The notes beneath the pieces are model-generated. The model was not told the origin of the DNA. It ran no database searches and worked only from the letters and a program-made list of their open reading frames with translations. From positions 200,988,681 to 201,052,680 of the forward strand of contig CP136067.1 in the NCBI GenBank assembly GCA_032622095.1: 64,000 bases of DNA, in the 5' to 3' direction. Below are positions 1 through 11,690 of the stretch, in pieces. Numbering within the stretch: the first letter of the stretch is position 1; every line of letters starts with the position of its first letter. The position numbers and the translations under genes were made by a program. Origin of the DNA: Siphonodentalium dalli. Its lineage: Eukaryota > Mollusca > Scaphopoda > Gadilida > Siphonodentaliidae.

Positions 1-1723
1 CGCTTCGAGGAAAAGTGTTCACACCATTGGTTATTTGTTAAACGATTACTAGTTTGAATTCCAATAGCACCCACTTGGTCATATACAGGGACGTAATTTC
101 CGTCAAGCTTGATAAATACACGATATATTAATATATCGGCTCCGTATACTGGAAATATATTTGTCAATGTCACAGCTATAATTGTCCAGCTGTGTTCAAT
201 GTTATCACCGAAGTGAAACAAACTCTCTTTACTTCTACCACCGCAGGAATAGACTAACAAGGACCGCTCTTTATTGTTCCATGTCGTCAAGAACTTTTTG
301 AGTTCGATCACTTAATGACTAGCAAAATAATTATAACATCGGCGAGCTAACACCTCCACGTCTTCCACGAAAGACAATCGACGAGATAAAATGCATTATG
401 CAATGGCTACTTCTATGAACACGCTTAGACGCCATGCACAGAAACTCTCAAAAATACGTGTACTTTCCTCATTGAAGAAAATAATGTTTATAGGTTGTTC
501 GTGTGTGATCACCATAATATATACACACCGTATGAACAGTTGTGTGCCCATCGTATTGCTTCTATTGTGGAATAATATACATCGGTTAATACATCCCGCG
601 AAGTTACTCATGGTCTATCACACGTTCAAGAATTCACATACGGGTTGCTGACTAAATTACGGAAATTCAGTTGAGTAACTTCGCTCCAACAGATACATTA
701 TTCATGCACAGCGCATACATTGTAACACCTTTGGTCAACGAAATTACATTGGCCCCCGGTGGTTTGTAACGGTCTCTGATCTGGGGCGCGAAAATGTCAT
801 GTACCCGCCACCTGAAGGTAGCAACCACAGTGCTGATAATTTTGAAAGCAAACCGCGAAACATATTGATTTCTAAATACAAACTCAAACAGGAAAACACA
901 TGATCGATTGTATACATAACATGGTCCAAGTAAATTTGCCAACAACTGTATCAAAACAATTCTTCCATCCATTGCTATCGAAATAAATATATAATTAGCA
1001 CAACCAGTATGCAGCATATGGCTGTTTGTTGTTATTATTACATGAACATCACTACACATGAATGAATGGTAATCAATCAACTAGTTGCTTGCCCGCGAGT
1101 ATACATTCACCAAAGTCTTCAAATGATATGCACCCCCGCATTACCATGCAGTACCAAATTTATAAATGAAATTATGATAACACTCATCAGTTTCGATAGA
1201 TATATCGTTGCCAATATAATTATGCGATATGAGATACATGTACACCGTCGTATAGCCGCATTTTAAAGTCAACTCTTGACATGTCCACGCAAATATTAAT
1301 GTTCACAATACGTGTAGCGCACATATGACGAAAACCACATGCCGCACTGTTTTGGTCGACGGGCATCGCCATATATGCTTTACCAATCTGATATGACATG
1401 ATCCCGTTGATAAAACTAAGATTGAATTTTAGGTTAATGAAACTCTGCACGCGCGAATTTGGTTATTATCGCGGTAACCCGCGATGCTATAATACAGTCC
1501 GCTCCAGACATTCACACCACTGGGGTCATCAATGTATCCAGACAGACCCGCGATCTCTCCCGCGATCAGAATTGAAATGTTGACTTTTTTTCAGAATAGT
1601 GGCAATGACGGGGACGCGCGTTTGGTGGACCCCACTTCGCGGCCACGTTTGTGCGAATCGCGTTTAATAGCGGGCGCGATTGAAACGTAATGTTTTCATG
1701 TGAGTTCGTGATGGACGTACTGT
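1..1723. other. No recognisable gene
   Basis: I see no recognisable domain, splice-flanked exon or repeat here. The longest open stretch, on the minus strand at 667-1080 (137 codons), has no family signature I know and no clear splice sites. The sequence is ordinary AT-rich intergenic or intronic DNA up to the truncated 5' edge of the LINE. Confidence 0.5.
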
Positions 1724-4375
1724 ATGGAATTCAAGTGTAGAGCTGATGACGATGATGGCAAAGGTGGTGTGTGTCGTTACATAAAAGAATCCATTCACTA
1801 CAAAAATCGATCCGACCTTAGTGAGTTTATTCCACATGTAATAGAAATAATATTCGTCGAAATTAACCCAGGAACAAATGACTGCGTTTATAGACCAAAT
1901 ACTGCGTCAAAGACCAACATTTATCATTTAAAAAAAAATTGACGACATTCTAGCACAAATTAATAATCACAAATCATATATATCAGGAGAATTTAATATT
2001 AACCTACTCAATTTCAACTCACATACGAAAACGAATGAGTTCATAAATAACATTTTAACAACAAAAATTACTAAACCTACTAGAATGACTGATCATTCAG
2101 CAACTCTTATCGATAATATATATACCAATAACCTACAAGGCGAATGTAAATTTGGTATAATCACATGCGATGTATCCGATCACTTCGGCATATTTTATTC
2201 AGAATCTAACAAAAAAAGACAAAACAACACCAATAATAACTCTAAACTACCACTAGTCAAAGAAGTTTTAGTCCGGATAACATAATTAGATTCAAAAATC
2301 TTTTAAAATCTTGAACCTTTCACCCCGTCACACCTTGTAGAGGTGTCGCCCAAGCATATGGAAACTTATTAGATACCTATATGAATGCATATGAATTAGC
2401 TTTCGCCATCAAAAGTGGACATATGCACAAAACAATCATAAAACGCGAACCTTGGATGACATTTGGATTGATTAAGTCAAGTATTGTTAAGAATCAGCTA
2501 TATCTACGCAAATTGAATAAACCAACGGAAACGAACGTAAATAAATATTTGAGTTATCGTACCCTATATAACAAACTAATCAGAAGGAGTAAAAATATAT
2601 ACTATACAAATATTCTTAAAGAAAACATGGGAAATACTTAAAGGTGCATTGAAGATAAATGGAAACACAAATAATAACACCTTCACCGAAAACGGAATAG
2701 AACTTGAAAATTCCAAACTCATATCGGAAAAGTTCAATGACTTTTTCTAAAATATTTGGCGAGAAACTAGCCAACTCAATGAACATGAAAATGACTCTCA
2801 TTTTACAGAATTTCTCATAACCACAAACCAGACGACATCAATTTAATTCCGACCTCTATACAGGAGATCATCCTCACATGTTTCTCTATGACTGGGAAAG
2901 TATCAAGGGATTTCAATGGTATATCAACTAAACTTATCAAGGAAATAATTGAAGAAATAGCCCCAGCATTATTTCATATGTTTAACTTGTCCTTAGAGCA
3001 TGGAATAGTCCCGAACAACATGAACATTTCTAAAGTAGTCCCGATCCCAAAATATACAACCACTCATGAAATTTCCAACTACAGACCTATCAGCATTCTT
3101 CTAGCTATCTCTAAACTTCTCGAAAAAATAGTGCATAAACGATTACTAGACTTTTTAAATAAACAAAACATACTCTATAAACACCAATACGGCTTCCTTC
3201 CTCATCATTCCACCTTCCATCCTGTATTACACCTCCTCGATCAAGGACAAAAATGACAAGAGATTCCACTTTAGCTCTATTTCGCGACCTCTCAAAAGCA
3301 TTTGACACTATAAATCACGATATTTTACTTCATAAACTAGACTACTATGGCATATGAGGCACAGCATACTTATGGTATCAGAGCTATCTGCAAAATAGAA
3401 GGCAATATGTTGAACTCAATGGTACCAAATATAATTTAACGGAAGTGACGTGTGGAGTCCCACATGGTTAATTCTGGGACCGATAATGTTCTTAATTTAC
3501 GTTAACGATTTGTCAAATTCGACAACCATGGACATCTTATCATATGCGGATGATACGACTCTAGTAACTGATGGAAAAAATGGCATCATTGTAGAAAGTT
3601 ATGTGAATAATGAGATACGCAACATATTTTCTTTGTAAAGGTTTACTAGAATAATACGGAACCAAACAAGATATGGAATATTGAGTACGAATCATCCACA
3701 AAATTCTTACGAATCCATATAGATGAAAACCTGACTTTCAAAAAACATGTGTCCTCTGTTTGTTCTAAAATTGTGAATGCCATATACCACATCAATAACG
3801 TTAAACACTCCTTTCCTGGTAGCGCACTTAAAACATTATATTATGCTCTAATACAGAGTCATCTTGTATACGGTGTTCAAATATGGGGACACGTCCCTGC
3901 GGTCAAAACAATTTTCATGCTTCAAAAACGCACGATACGAGTATTATGTAATATGAAATATAGAAGCCACACAGAATCTCTTTTTAAAAAAGAAAATATA
4001 CTCAAAATCTACGACATCCACAAAGTCCAAGCGGTTGTTTTCATGCATGGATGGTATTATATGTGTTTAATAGAGTCATTCACCGACATGTTTACCAAAC
4101 GTAAAACCGGACCAGACACCCGGCAAAAGCACCCACTATTTAAAAAAAACCAAGAACATCTTGGTCCCAACAACTGCCATTCCATTCTTATCTAACTATA
4201 TGGAACAACTTAGATAACGAATATACATAATACCAAACCGGACACACATTCAAACGGCGTTTACATGCCGATTGCATTAACAAATATGCTGCAACAATTA
4301 AATGCAACAATCAAAGATGTCCCGACTGTGTGGTAGCTCGTCAGTAGAGTGACCTCCCCTATCCTATCCTTTGGA
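1724..4375 (+). pseudogene. 5'-truncated, frameshifted non-LTR retrotransposon (CR1/Jockey-type LINE)
   Basis: This is a decayed LINE ORF2. An endonuclease C-terminal half lies at about 1750-2280, read across frames. It shows the IYRPN-like strand, the DFNINLL segment, a LIDNIYTN segment and the SDH motif (SDHFGIFY). Reverse transcriptase follows at about 2860-3640: NYRPISIL, the LSKAFDTINHDIL block, a CGVP block, GP.MFLIYVNDL and the YADDT catalytic box. The thumb/C-terminal region is at 3749-4195. Near 4250-4335 a short cysteine cluster (CNNQRCPDC) resembles the Cys-rich tail seen in such elements. At least four frame changes and stop codons break it, so it cannot be active. The copy starts inside the endonuclease, as expected for 5' truncation during target-primed reverse transcription. 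The exact 3' end is unclear. Confidence 0.9.
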
Positions 4376-4551
4376 GTGCTTAGTTATATCTGATTAATGG
4401 ATACATAGTCACCAATTGATACATGTTGCGTGTACTCATACATGTATGACGTGCACTGCAGTCGATTTGTTGGTGATTTTGGCATACCGTGCCCGTCTTC
4501 AATTCGCAGTTTACAATATTGATAAGAAAAAATGAAGAAAAACACACTTAC

Positions 4552-4830
4552 CAGGTCTGTTTTATCGGCATATTGCATCGCATTGTCGGCTGGAATAGCT
4601 CTGCTTTCGTTTCCCAGGAAATGGCATATCTTCTCGTTCGTATTGTATGCAATATTTTGGCATCCCAGTTTGTAAGCACACGCCCTCTGACATCGCATCA
4701 TGTTCAGACTATGCATGGTATATAGGATGGATATCGAAGGAGATTTCACTGCGTTCAATTCAGGTGACTGACATTTTTCTGCAATCGCATACACGAAGAG
4801 TGCAGCACACATCGCTCGGAGATGCCACAT
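4552..4830 (-). CDS. First exon of a secreted PAN/Apple-domain protein (partial)
   Basis: The minus-strand exon starts at an ATG (4830-4828) and encodes a short hydrophobic signal peptide (LRAMCAALFVYAIA) followed directly by a PAN/Apple-like domain. The cysteine spacing is typical: a first Cys just after the signal peptide, then CQRAC, GC, the aromatic IAYN and the KICHF strand. The exon ends in phase 0 at a consensus donor, CTG|GTAAGT, with the GT at 4551-4550. The upstream in-frame Met at 4872 would put 14 residues before the signal peptide, so I prefer 4830. PAN domains bind protein or carbohydrate in secreted and cell-surface proteins. The next exons should lie below 4546, but the truncated LINE sits there and I found no continuation, so the gene may continue outside the window or be broken. 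Confidence 0.65.
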
Positions 4831-4904
4831 GGCATCACATTGACTGTGGCCTGTCCTATAAAACGAAAGCAACGCGGGTATAAGTGCATTTTGGGCTTAT
4901 ATAG

Positions 4905-5419
4905 TCAGAATAAAAAAGTCAAATATGAACATACTGCAACCAGTCTATCTTGGATAAAATCGAAAATGTGCAGAAATCTGCATCACGAGTTATTTTTATG
5001 AGCCGTAAATATGATCATGTCACGCCATTATTGCGCGAGCTCCACTGGTTACCTCCGAGGGAACGGGTTGAATTCAAAATTTTGAAATTAACGCACAAGT
5101 GTCTGAATAGCGAGGCCCCATCATACTTGGCAGACTTGATTTCTTGATATGTTCCTCCGCGGCCTCTGCGATCTGAAAGTTCTCACAGCCTTGTGTTTGT
5201 ACCGGGTGACCTCGTAACAGCTGGTGACCGGGCCTTTTCCGTGGCTTCACCATTTCTCTGGAATAAATTGCCTGCTCACGTGAGGGCACCCCAGTCGCTC
5301 AAAATGTTCACATCTAAACTTAAAACGCATTTGTTTCAACGTGTGTATCATCCCATCCACTGGGCTATAACTGTATATTATTATATGATCATTAACTTTC
5401 TCCCGCGAACCCTATAGTA
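4905..5419 (+). pseudogene. LINE C-terminal fragment (L2/CR1-like RT tail)
   Basis: One frame runs from about 4930 to 5417 with a single in-frame TGA at 5145-5147. It encodes the C-terminal tail found after the reverse transcriptase of L2/CR1-like LINEs. It has a LDKIENVQKSASRVI stretch, then RKYDHVTPLLRELHWLP, FKILKLTHKCLN, APSYLADL, PLRSESS, GDRAFSVASPFLWNKLP and FTSKLKTHLF. No endonuclease or YADD box is present, so this is a strongly 5'-truncated copy. It is a different family from the LINE at 1.7-4.4 kb. The 3' sequence (5420-5690) contains gcgcgg-type motifs that may be its untranslated region. Confidence 0.8.
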
Positions 5420-5689
5420 ATTGATTGGCGCGGCCTGGTTGATAAATCACGATATTAACACTGCGCGGGGTTAATACAAAAATTTGTGTTACGACATGCG
5501 TAAGAGGTGGCTGTCTACTCATATTACGCGTAGCTTTGCAATCAGCAAATCAAAATTGCATATTCATAACTCATTTGTCGTTGATTTTCGGAGAGAGTTT
5601 AAGAAAATGTGTTGTTTATTGAACATAGTTGTCTATTTACCTCACACAGTAGTACTCTAATTGGCTACCCGGTGAAACAGTTTATCTCC

Positions 5690-6990
5690 CTCCTGGGTAT
5701 TTCCCCCCCCCCACTCAAATATATTTTTTTCCTCACTTATTTTATATTATTATGGTAAGAAATGCCGAGAAAACTATTAAAAACATTGTTTAACTTAACT
5801 TAACCCCTCACACAACCCAATAGCATAAATATGTCAAAATATTACCTTACAATTTTATCGTTTATTTTGCTTTATATTGACAGCGGCTACATATGACAAA
5901 AATTAAACGTATGATATTATTGCTTAAATTGCTTTATATAGTTATGAAATGGCGAGAAATTAACTTTATATGAGCAAAATTTGATAGAGTAAGAATTTGG
6001 GGTGGGGGGAGATACCCAGGCCTGAGTATCTTCCCCCTACCCAGCGCCAACATATGACAAAAATTAAACGTATGATTGTATTGCTTAATTTGCTTTATAT
6101 AGTCATGAAATGGCTAGAAATTAACTTTATATGAGCAAAATTTGATACTCAGGCCTGGGTATTTCCCCCCACCCCAAATTCTTACTCTAATCAAATTTTG
6201 CTCATATAAAGTTAATTTCTCGCCATTTCATGACTATATAAAGCAAATTAAGCAATAAAATCATACGTTTAATTTTTGTCATATGTAGGTGCTGGGTGGG
6301 GGAGATACTCAGGCCTGGGTATCTCCCCCACCCCAAATTCTTACTCTAATCAAATTTTGCTCATATAAAGTTAATTTCTCGCCATTTCATGACTATATAA
6401 AGCAAATTAAGCAATAAAATCATACGTTTAATTTTTGTCATATGTAGGTGCTGGGTGGGGGGAAGATACTCAGGCCTGGGTATCTATCCCCCACCCCAAA
6501 TTCTTACTATAATCAAATTTTGCTCATATAAAGTTGATTTCTTGACATTTCATGACTATATAAAGCAAATTAAGCAATAAAATCATACGTTTAATTTTTG
6601 TCATATGTAGGTGCTGGGTGGGGGGAAGATACTCAGGCCTGGGTAACTCCCCCCCACCCAAAATTTTTACTCTAAAATTTTGCTCATATAAAGTTAATTT
6701 CTCGCCATTTCATGACTATATAAAGCAAATTAAACGATATAATCATAAGGTAATATTTTGACATATTTATGCTATTATTGGATTAAGTTAAACTTCAAAA
6801 TAACCAACAAAAAAAATAATTAATAGTTATCTCGGCATTTCTTACCATAATATAAAATAAGTGAGGGGAAAAAATGTACGAGTGGGGGAGATACACAGGG
6901 TGGGGGGAAGATACCCCGGGGGAAGATACCAAGAAAGGGGGAGGGGGAGATACCAAGGAAGGGGGGAGATATCGTGTTACACTGGTAAAG
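5690..6990. repeat. 1.2 kb fold-back repeat with ~160-bp internal tandem units
   Basis: The outer arms are inverted copies of each other. 5695-5815 (C-run, CTCACTTATTTTATATTA, then TAAGAAATGCCGAGA) reappears reversed at about 6785-6900. Inside, a unit of roughly 160 bp is tandemly repeated at about 6150-6660 (a shared word starts at 6281, 6440 and 6603) and is present once in reverse orientation at about 5995-6150. Each unit junction is a G/C-rich palindrome centred on AGGCCT between runs of G and C (GGGGGAGATAC...GTATCTCCCCC). The far right end (6890-6975) is a purine-rich GGGGGAGATAC array. No protein is encoded. It behaves like a fold-back or MITE-like element expanded by internal duplication. 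Confidence 0.75.
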
Positions 6991-7014
6991 AATGCCACTA
7001 GTTCATATAATAAA

Positions 7015-7160
7015 ACACTTGTTGCATGGTTTCGAAGTTGACATGAGGTTTTATTAACACTTGGAAGTTAATATTCACATCGGTCTGTGGCCTTGGTGAA
7101 TATTAACATCCTCGGGTTAATAAATCCTCATGTCTACCTCGAAAGTATGCAACAAATGTG
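7015..7160. repeat. Small imperfect hairpin element
   Basis: CACTTGTTGCAT...GACATGAGG..TTATTAAC at 7015-7061 is repeated inverted at about 7110-7160 (GTTAATAAATCCTCATGTC...GCAACAAATGTG). An inner AATATTCAC/GTGAATATT pair gives a nearly continuous stem. Its size and structure suggest a fold-back MITE. I saw no coding capacity and no second copy in this window. Confidence 0.65.
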
Positions 7161-7251
7161 TATAATTGATTTGACAAAGGCTCCATTGTGTGTTAAAATT
7201 AAACAGCGTTGACAGAAATGCATATCGATAGCGTGACGTAGAATTAAAGAG

Positions 7252-7457
7252 AAAGTTATGTTAAACATATCCGAATTCATGCGATAGTTCATAATGGATT
7301 TCAGGTTATGTTAAACATATCAGAATTGAAGCGACAGTTCAGAATGGACTTCAGGTTATGTTAAACATATCCGAATTCAAGCGATAGTTCAGAATGGACT
7401 TCAGGTTATGTTAAACATATCCGAATTCAAGCGATAATTCAGAATGGATCTCTGGTT
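7252..7457. repeat. 50-bp minisatellite, four copies
   Basis: GTTATGTTAAACATATC.GAATTCA.GCGATAGTTCAGAATGGACTTCAG recurs every 50 bp starting near 7255. The copies differ at a few positions only. It is an ordinary short tandem repeat. Confidence 0.9.
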
Positions 7458-9146
7458 ATGACGCTGCAGTCGTAGGACGACTTTTTTAACAGAGTCCACA
7501 TAAAGAAACAACTGTGCTATATTGTTTTCGCAAGAAATGAGTTCGTGTCATACACGTGTTTACGGCATTACGGCTTTCTTCTTTCAATTGTGCGCTATTT
7601 TCAAGTTATTCCCTCGTTGTTAAACGATCTTAAAATATATATGATGGTGACCGGGTTAAAGATACAGCCTCGTTCATGAGAAAATTATATCTAAAGCAAA
7701 GCCCGGCGATGGTGCTGTTGTGGACCCCTTTATGACATGTAACTGGCAAATTCATCTATACATATCGCTTACTTGTTCGCAGACAACGCTTCAGTCATGT
7801 GCCATAATTAAAACAAGGCATTTAGTTCACGCTGTAGCTTTATTTGCCCCATGGGTAATTGAAACGTTCAAAAATAAATCTGTCTTCTTTTAGAAGAATA
7901 CAAAACTGACGACGAACTATTTGACACGTGCATTTTCGCGCTATTCTTAAGCTGGTTCTCTCTCGCGAAAGCGGATTGGACCAATGCAAACGCATTCAAC
8001 CAATCAAAGTTGTAAAATTCGATATCCTAGATTTATAGGCGATTCCGCCCAAATTTGTTTAGGGCTATGTCTTTATTATGCCTTCCCGACAGTACAGCCG
8101 GGTTCCGTCATATTTACATACACTATTGTTCTACGCGCATCTAATTAACTTATTCTCATGAATTTACTCGTATACATGGATGTGGTGCAATGATTAACAA
8201 GCATTTGTATATAAACTTGGCTGGTAGGGGGTTAAGGCATACACCTGGTTTGTGACGTCAAACGCGTCATTTCGATAACTCTTAACGTGATTTCCCTAAA
8301 ACGTCTGCCACTTCAAGGTCGTACTGGTCAAGGGCAAGCCATGTTTCTATGTTGGATGTACGACCATATCGTGTTATGTATCTTTTTTGGTTTATGGCTA
8401 TACCTATGTCATGTGGTCATTGGAATATGTACAACTATAGGGCTGTGCAGATTATTTTAAGGTAACTATATTCATTGTGCTTTCCACCTCGACTTTATTT
8501 TCGTTGATTTTTGTCTGATAAATCTGATCATATTTATGACACAGTCATTATATATCAGCTATAACACCATAAGGAATACTATAGTATATGTATTATATAC
8601 CTGCTAACCTTTATGTATATTAAGCACGCGTTCGTTTTACAGCCACGATGCTGTCCGCGATTTTGGTGCACCTTTCGCGCGCGTTCGGAGTTTGAAAATC
8701 TACGTTGCTTGATAACAGGATGCATTTTGCCCGATTTTTCAGCTTGGAGGTGTGGTTTGGTAATTTAAGCCACACGGTTCTATCTCTGGTGACCATAGTA
8801 GGTCGTGAACGTAAGAACCGAAACCTAAAAATAAACGCAATGTATGTGAAGTTCTTTTATAACCAGAGGCGTTCACCTGATGACTCCACTTGCTGGCTAT
8901 TATTCTGATTCTCAACATTTTTCGGCTTGATCTTAGTAAACATTTTCCAAATTATATAACACACGCTTCCTAATGTTATCAAGCTATGCTGACAATCAAA
9001 CATAAGTTATTATTTTGTAGACTGCACTGTAGCAGTATAATGTTTGCAAACTATACTGGGAAGATCACTTATAAAGAGCGTTTCATTTGCATATACATGT
9101 TATATACACTTATCTCTATACAGTTCATATTAGAATTGGGTCATTT
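7458..9146. other. No recognisable gene
   Basis: The stretch holds only short open frames without recognisable domains. An ATG-started 67-codon frame at 8705-8908 has no support from splice signals or family resemblance. No repeat structure stood out before the satellite that starts at about 9147. Confidence 0.5.
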
Positions 9147-9805
9147 TCCATTTTAATCTCTTCATACATTGATAATGCAAGTCTGGGTCCACCCCTATAC
9201 ATGTAACAGTCCCATTTTAATCTCTTCATACATTGATAATGCAAGTCTGGGTCCAGCCCTATACATGTAACAGTCCTATTTTAATCTCTTCATACATTGA
9301 TAATGCAATTCGGGGGCCAGCCCTATACATGTAACAGTCCTATTTTAATCTCTTCATACATTGATAATGCAATTCGGGGGCCAGCCCTATACATGTAACA
9401 GTCCTATTTTAATCTCTTCATACATTGATAATGCAATTCGGGGGCCAGCCCTATACATGTAACAGTCCTATTTTAATCTCTTCATACATTGATAATGCAA
9501 TTCGGGGGCCAGCCCTATACATGTAACAGTCCTATACATGTAACAGCCCTATACATGTAACAGTCCTATTTTAATCTCTTCATACATTGATAATGCAATT
9601 CGGGGGCCAGCCCTATACATGTAACAGTCCTATACATGTAACAGCCCTATACATGTAACAGTCCTATTTTAATCTCTTCATACATTGATAATGCAATTCG
9701 GGGGCCAGCCCTATACATGTAACAGTCCTATACATGTAACAGCCCTATACATGTAACAGCCCTATACATGTAACAGCCCTATACATGTAACAGTCCTATT
9801 TTAAT
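9147..9805. repeat. Compound satellite: 64-bp unit with inserted 17-bp subunits
   Basis: Eight copies of a 64-bp unit (containing TTTTAATCTCTTCATACATT and ATAATGCAA) start near 9151, 9215, 9279, 9343, 9407, 9471, 9569 and 9667. Spacing is 64 bp until 9471 and then 98 bp. The extra 34 bp are two copies of a 17-bp subunit, CCTATACATGTAACAGY, which is also the end of the 64-mer. The array closes with a run of five or six 17-mers (about 9715-9800). The first two units carry GCAAGTCTGGGTCC where later ones have GCAATTCGGGGGCC, so the array grew from left to right. Confidence 0.9.
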
Positions 9806-10335
9806 TCCAAATGTTGTTTTCCCGTATGTATGGTAAGTGCTTTACTATTCATACAATTATGTACGATATGAGCATAGCTGTAATCGCCACTAAATTTATC
9901 ATCTGGCAGTACAGCCAATGTATAAGCATACACTTTTATTTACACACAAGGAATGTTCCTGGTAGTAGAATCAGGAAAGTATATGTGTACGTTTTTACAA
10001 TAATTCGTGTATAGTATCATTATTTGTGTATTGCTTGGTTTGCGGCCCTCGTGGTATTCCCATCCCTTTGATTTAAGATTGCTGAACGGTTTGACTGGTA
10101 CGTTGCCGTTCTATACTTATTCTACATTTATGTTGACATTCAAAATTGTCCGTGTGGCGCTTCGGAATGTATACCTAGGTTTATTACGCACCTTTGTCAA
10201 TGTTACCGAAGACCGATTTACCCCTGCAATATACGGTGTTCCCGGCCCCCTTGATCTCTATATTGTTACAACAGAAATTAATATTTAAAATGAATTCACC
10301 TTTTTTATATTTGTGAATCTGGAAATAATGAATCG
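9806..10335. other. No recognisable gene
   Basis: Two adjacent plus-strand open frames (9811-10014 and 10007-10288) show no family signature. This is probably flanking DNA between the satellite and the Crypton-like relic, or that element's 5' region. Confidence 0.4.
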
Positions 10336-11690
10336 ATGACTGAAAGTGACACAGTTTGTTGAAAGCATCCTAGCTGATGACTTTTATTTCGTTGAATGTT
10401 CTCAATCAGACCAAGAGGTGCCCACTTTGACTGCCTCTGCCTCGGTGACAGCGACACAATGTGAAAGTCAACGCGACTCCAGTGCTCAGCATGAAGTATG
10501 TGAACCATCAATAGCAAGAAATAACATAAAGGATTTACGAAAATACATAGCAAGTCAGCGGCATGAGATTGAAGAACTTGAAGTGCAAGGTACGTGTAAT
10601 GCTGTGTCAGAGTTGCAAGCAGACAGTAATAATTATGAGACTGAAGAAGTTCAGAACGAAGAAAATCAACAAACAAATGATGAAAATATTACTTCAGTAG
10701 GCCTATGTCCAGAAATACTGAGTTTGCACCGGTGTGCAATATATCTGACCTTAAGAAGTATGTGGCGAGTAAAAGAAACCCAAATACAATTAACAACAGA
10801 GTCCTGCACCATAAAGCTAACAAAATGGTTGCGAGTGCAGGGTGAGGGCAGGGAACCAGAACAGATTACACCGACTGAACTGGATACATATATCGGTGGT
10901 TTCTTATTGACTTCACGTAAAGAAAATGGATCCGAGTTCCAGTCAGGTAGCTTAATAGCTTGCACAGAGGAATTCAGAGACACTTGAAAGACGCCAAATA
11001 TGGAGAGAAAATACTGACGTCTGACAAATTTCAAATGAGCAGAGATGTACTGAAATCCAAGAGAAAAGAGTTGAGAACGGGGATTTGGGAACAAACAGAA
11101 CAAAGCGGAGCCATTGACAAACTGCTAGGATTCCGCGGGTCCAATGAAAATTCACAATTAAAATTTGGAGATATTGAATTGAAAGTTGACAGAATATCTT
11201 GAGTTCAATGAACGCCTTAGCAAAACAAGAGATGGTAATTCAACGACGAGACCATTCAGTCCAAAAATATTTCCAAACGAAACGAACAAAAAAGATGCCC
11301 AATAGAAATGTACAAACTCTATGCAAGAAACCGACCACAAAAAATGATGGATGCTGGATCTCCTTTTTATATTTCTGTCAATATGCATTGGACAACGGGA
11401 CCGAACATTTTATGGTTTCTGGCTCAGCCTATTTGTGTAAACAAAGTGCAATCTATGGTGAAAGACATGTGCACAAAAGCAGGAATCCCTGGAAATAAAA
11501 CCAAACATTGGCCGAGGAAGACGCTGTGCACACAATTACTCTATGCTGGTGTGAACCCCCAAATTATCTCCCAATTATCGGGTGATAAAACTGTGAACAG
11601 CTTGAATAACTATGCCACAGCTTCCATACATCAGCAGACAGTGTGTGTGCTATTCTGCAAGGCAACAATTCAAATAATACAAATGTGATT
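10336..11690 (+). pseudogene. Crypton-type tyrosine recombinase relic (KCTD1/DUF3504-like)
   Basis: Read across at least four frames, the sequence covers most of a DUF3504-type tyrosine recombinase. An acidic N-terminal region (10346-10720) leads into the N-terminal core-binding part (KLTKWLRVQGEGREPEQIT, then LDTYIGGFLLTSRKENGSEF). RHLKD and the SRDVLKSKRKELR block follow at 10960-11202, then the NERLSKTRDGNSTT..FSPKIFPN segment (about 11200-11300) and the catalytic half at 11308-11640. There the HxxR motif is preserved (HWPRK, near 11506-11520), followed by QLSGDKTVNSLNNYAT with the presumed nucleophile Tyr. Frame changes occur near 10960-10985, 11190 and 11300. An ATG at 10336 opens a short frame (MTESDT) that shifts into the main one, so the N-terminus is probably also frameshifted. 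The family cuts and rejoins DNA through a 3'-phosphotyrosine link. This copy is dead. Confidence 0.85.

Noticed and set aside
667-1080. 137-codon minus-strand ORF as a gene
   Set aside because: No domain, no signal peptide, no convincing splice sites, and competing frames of similar length on both strands.
9147-9805. CRISPR-like array
   Set aside because: Repeats are directly adjacent without unique spacers, and the genome is an animal's. It is a compound satellite.
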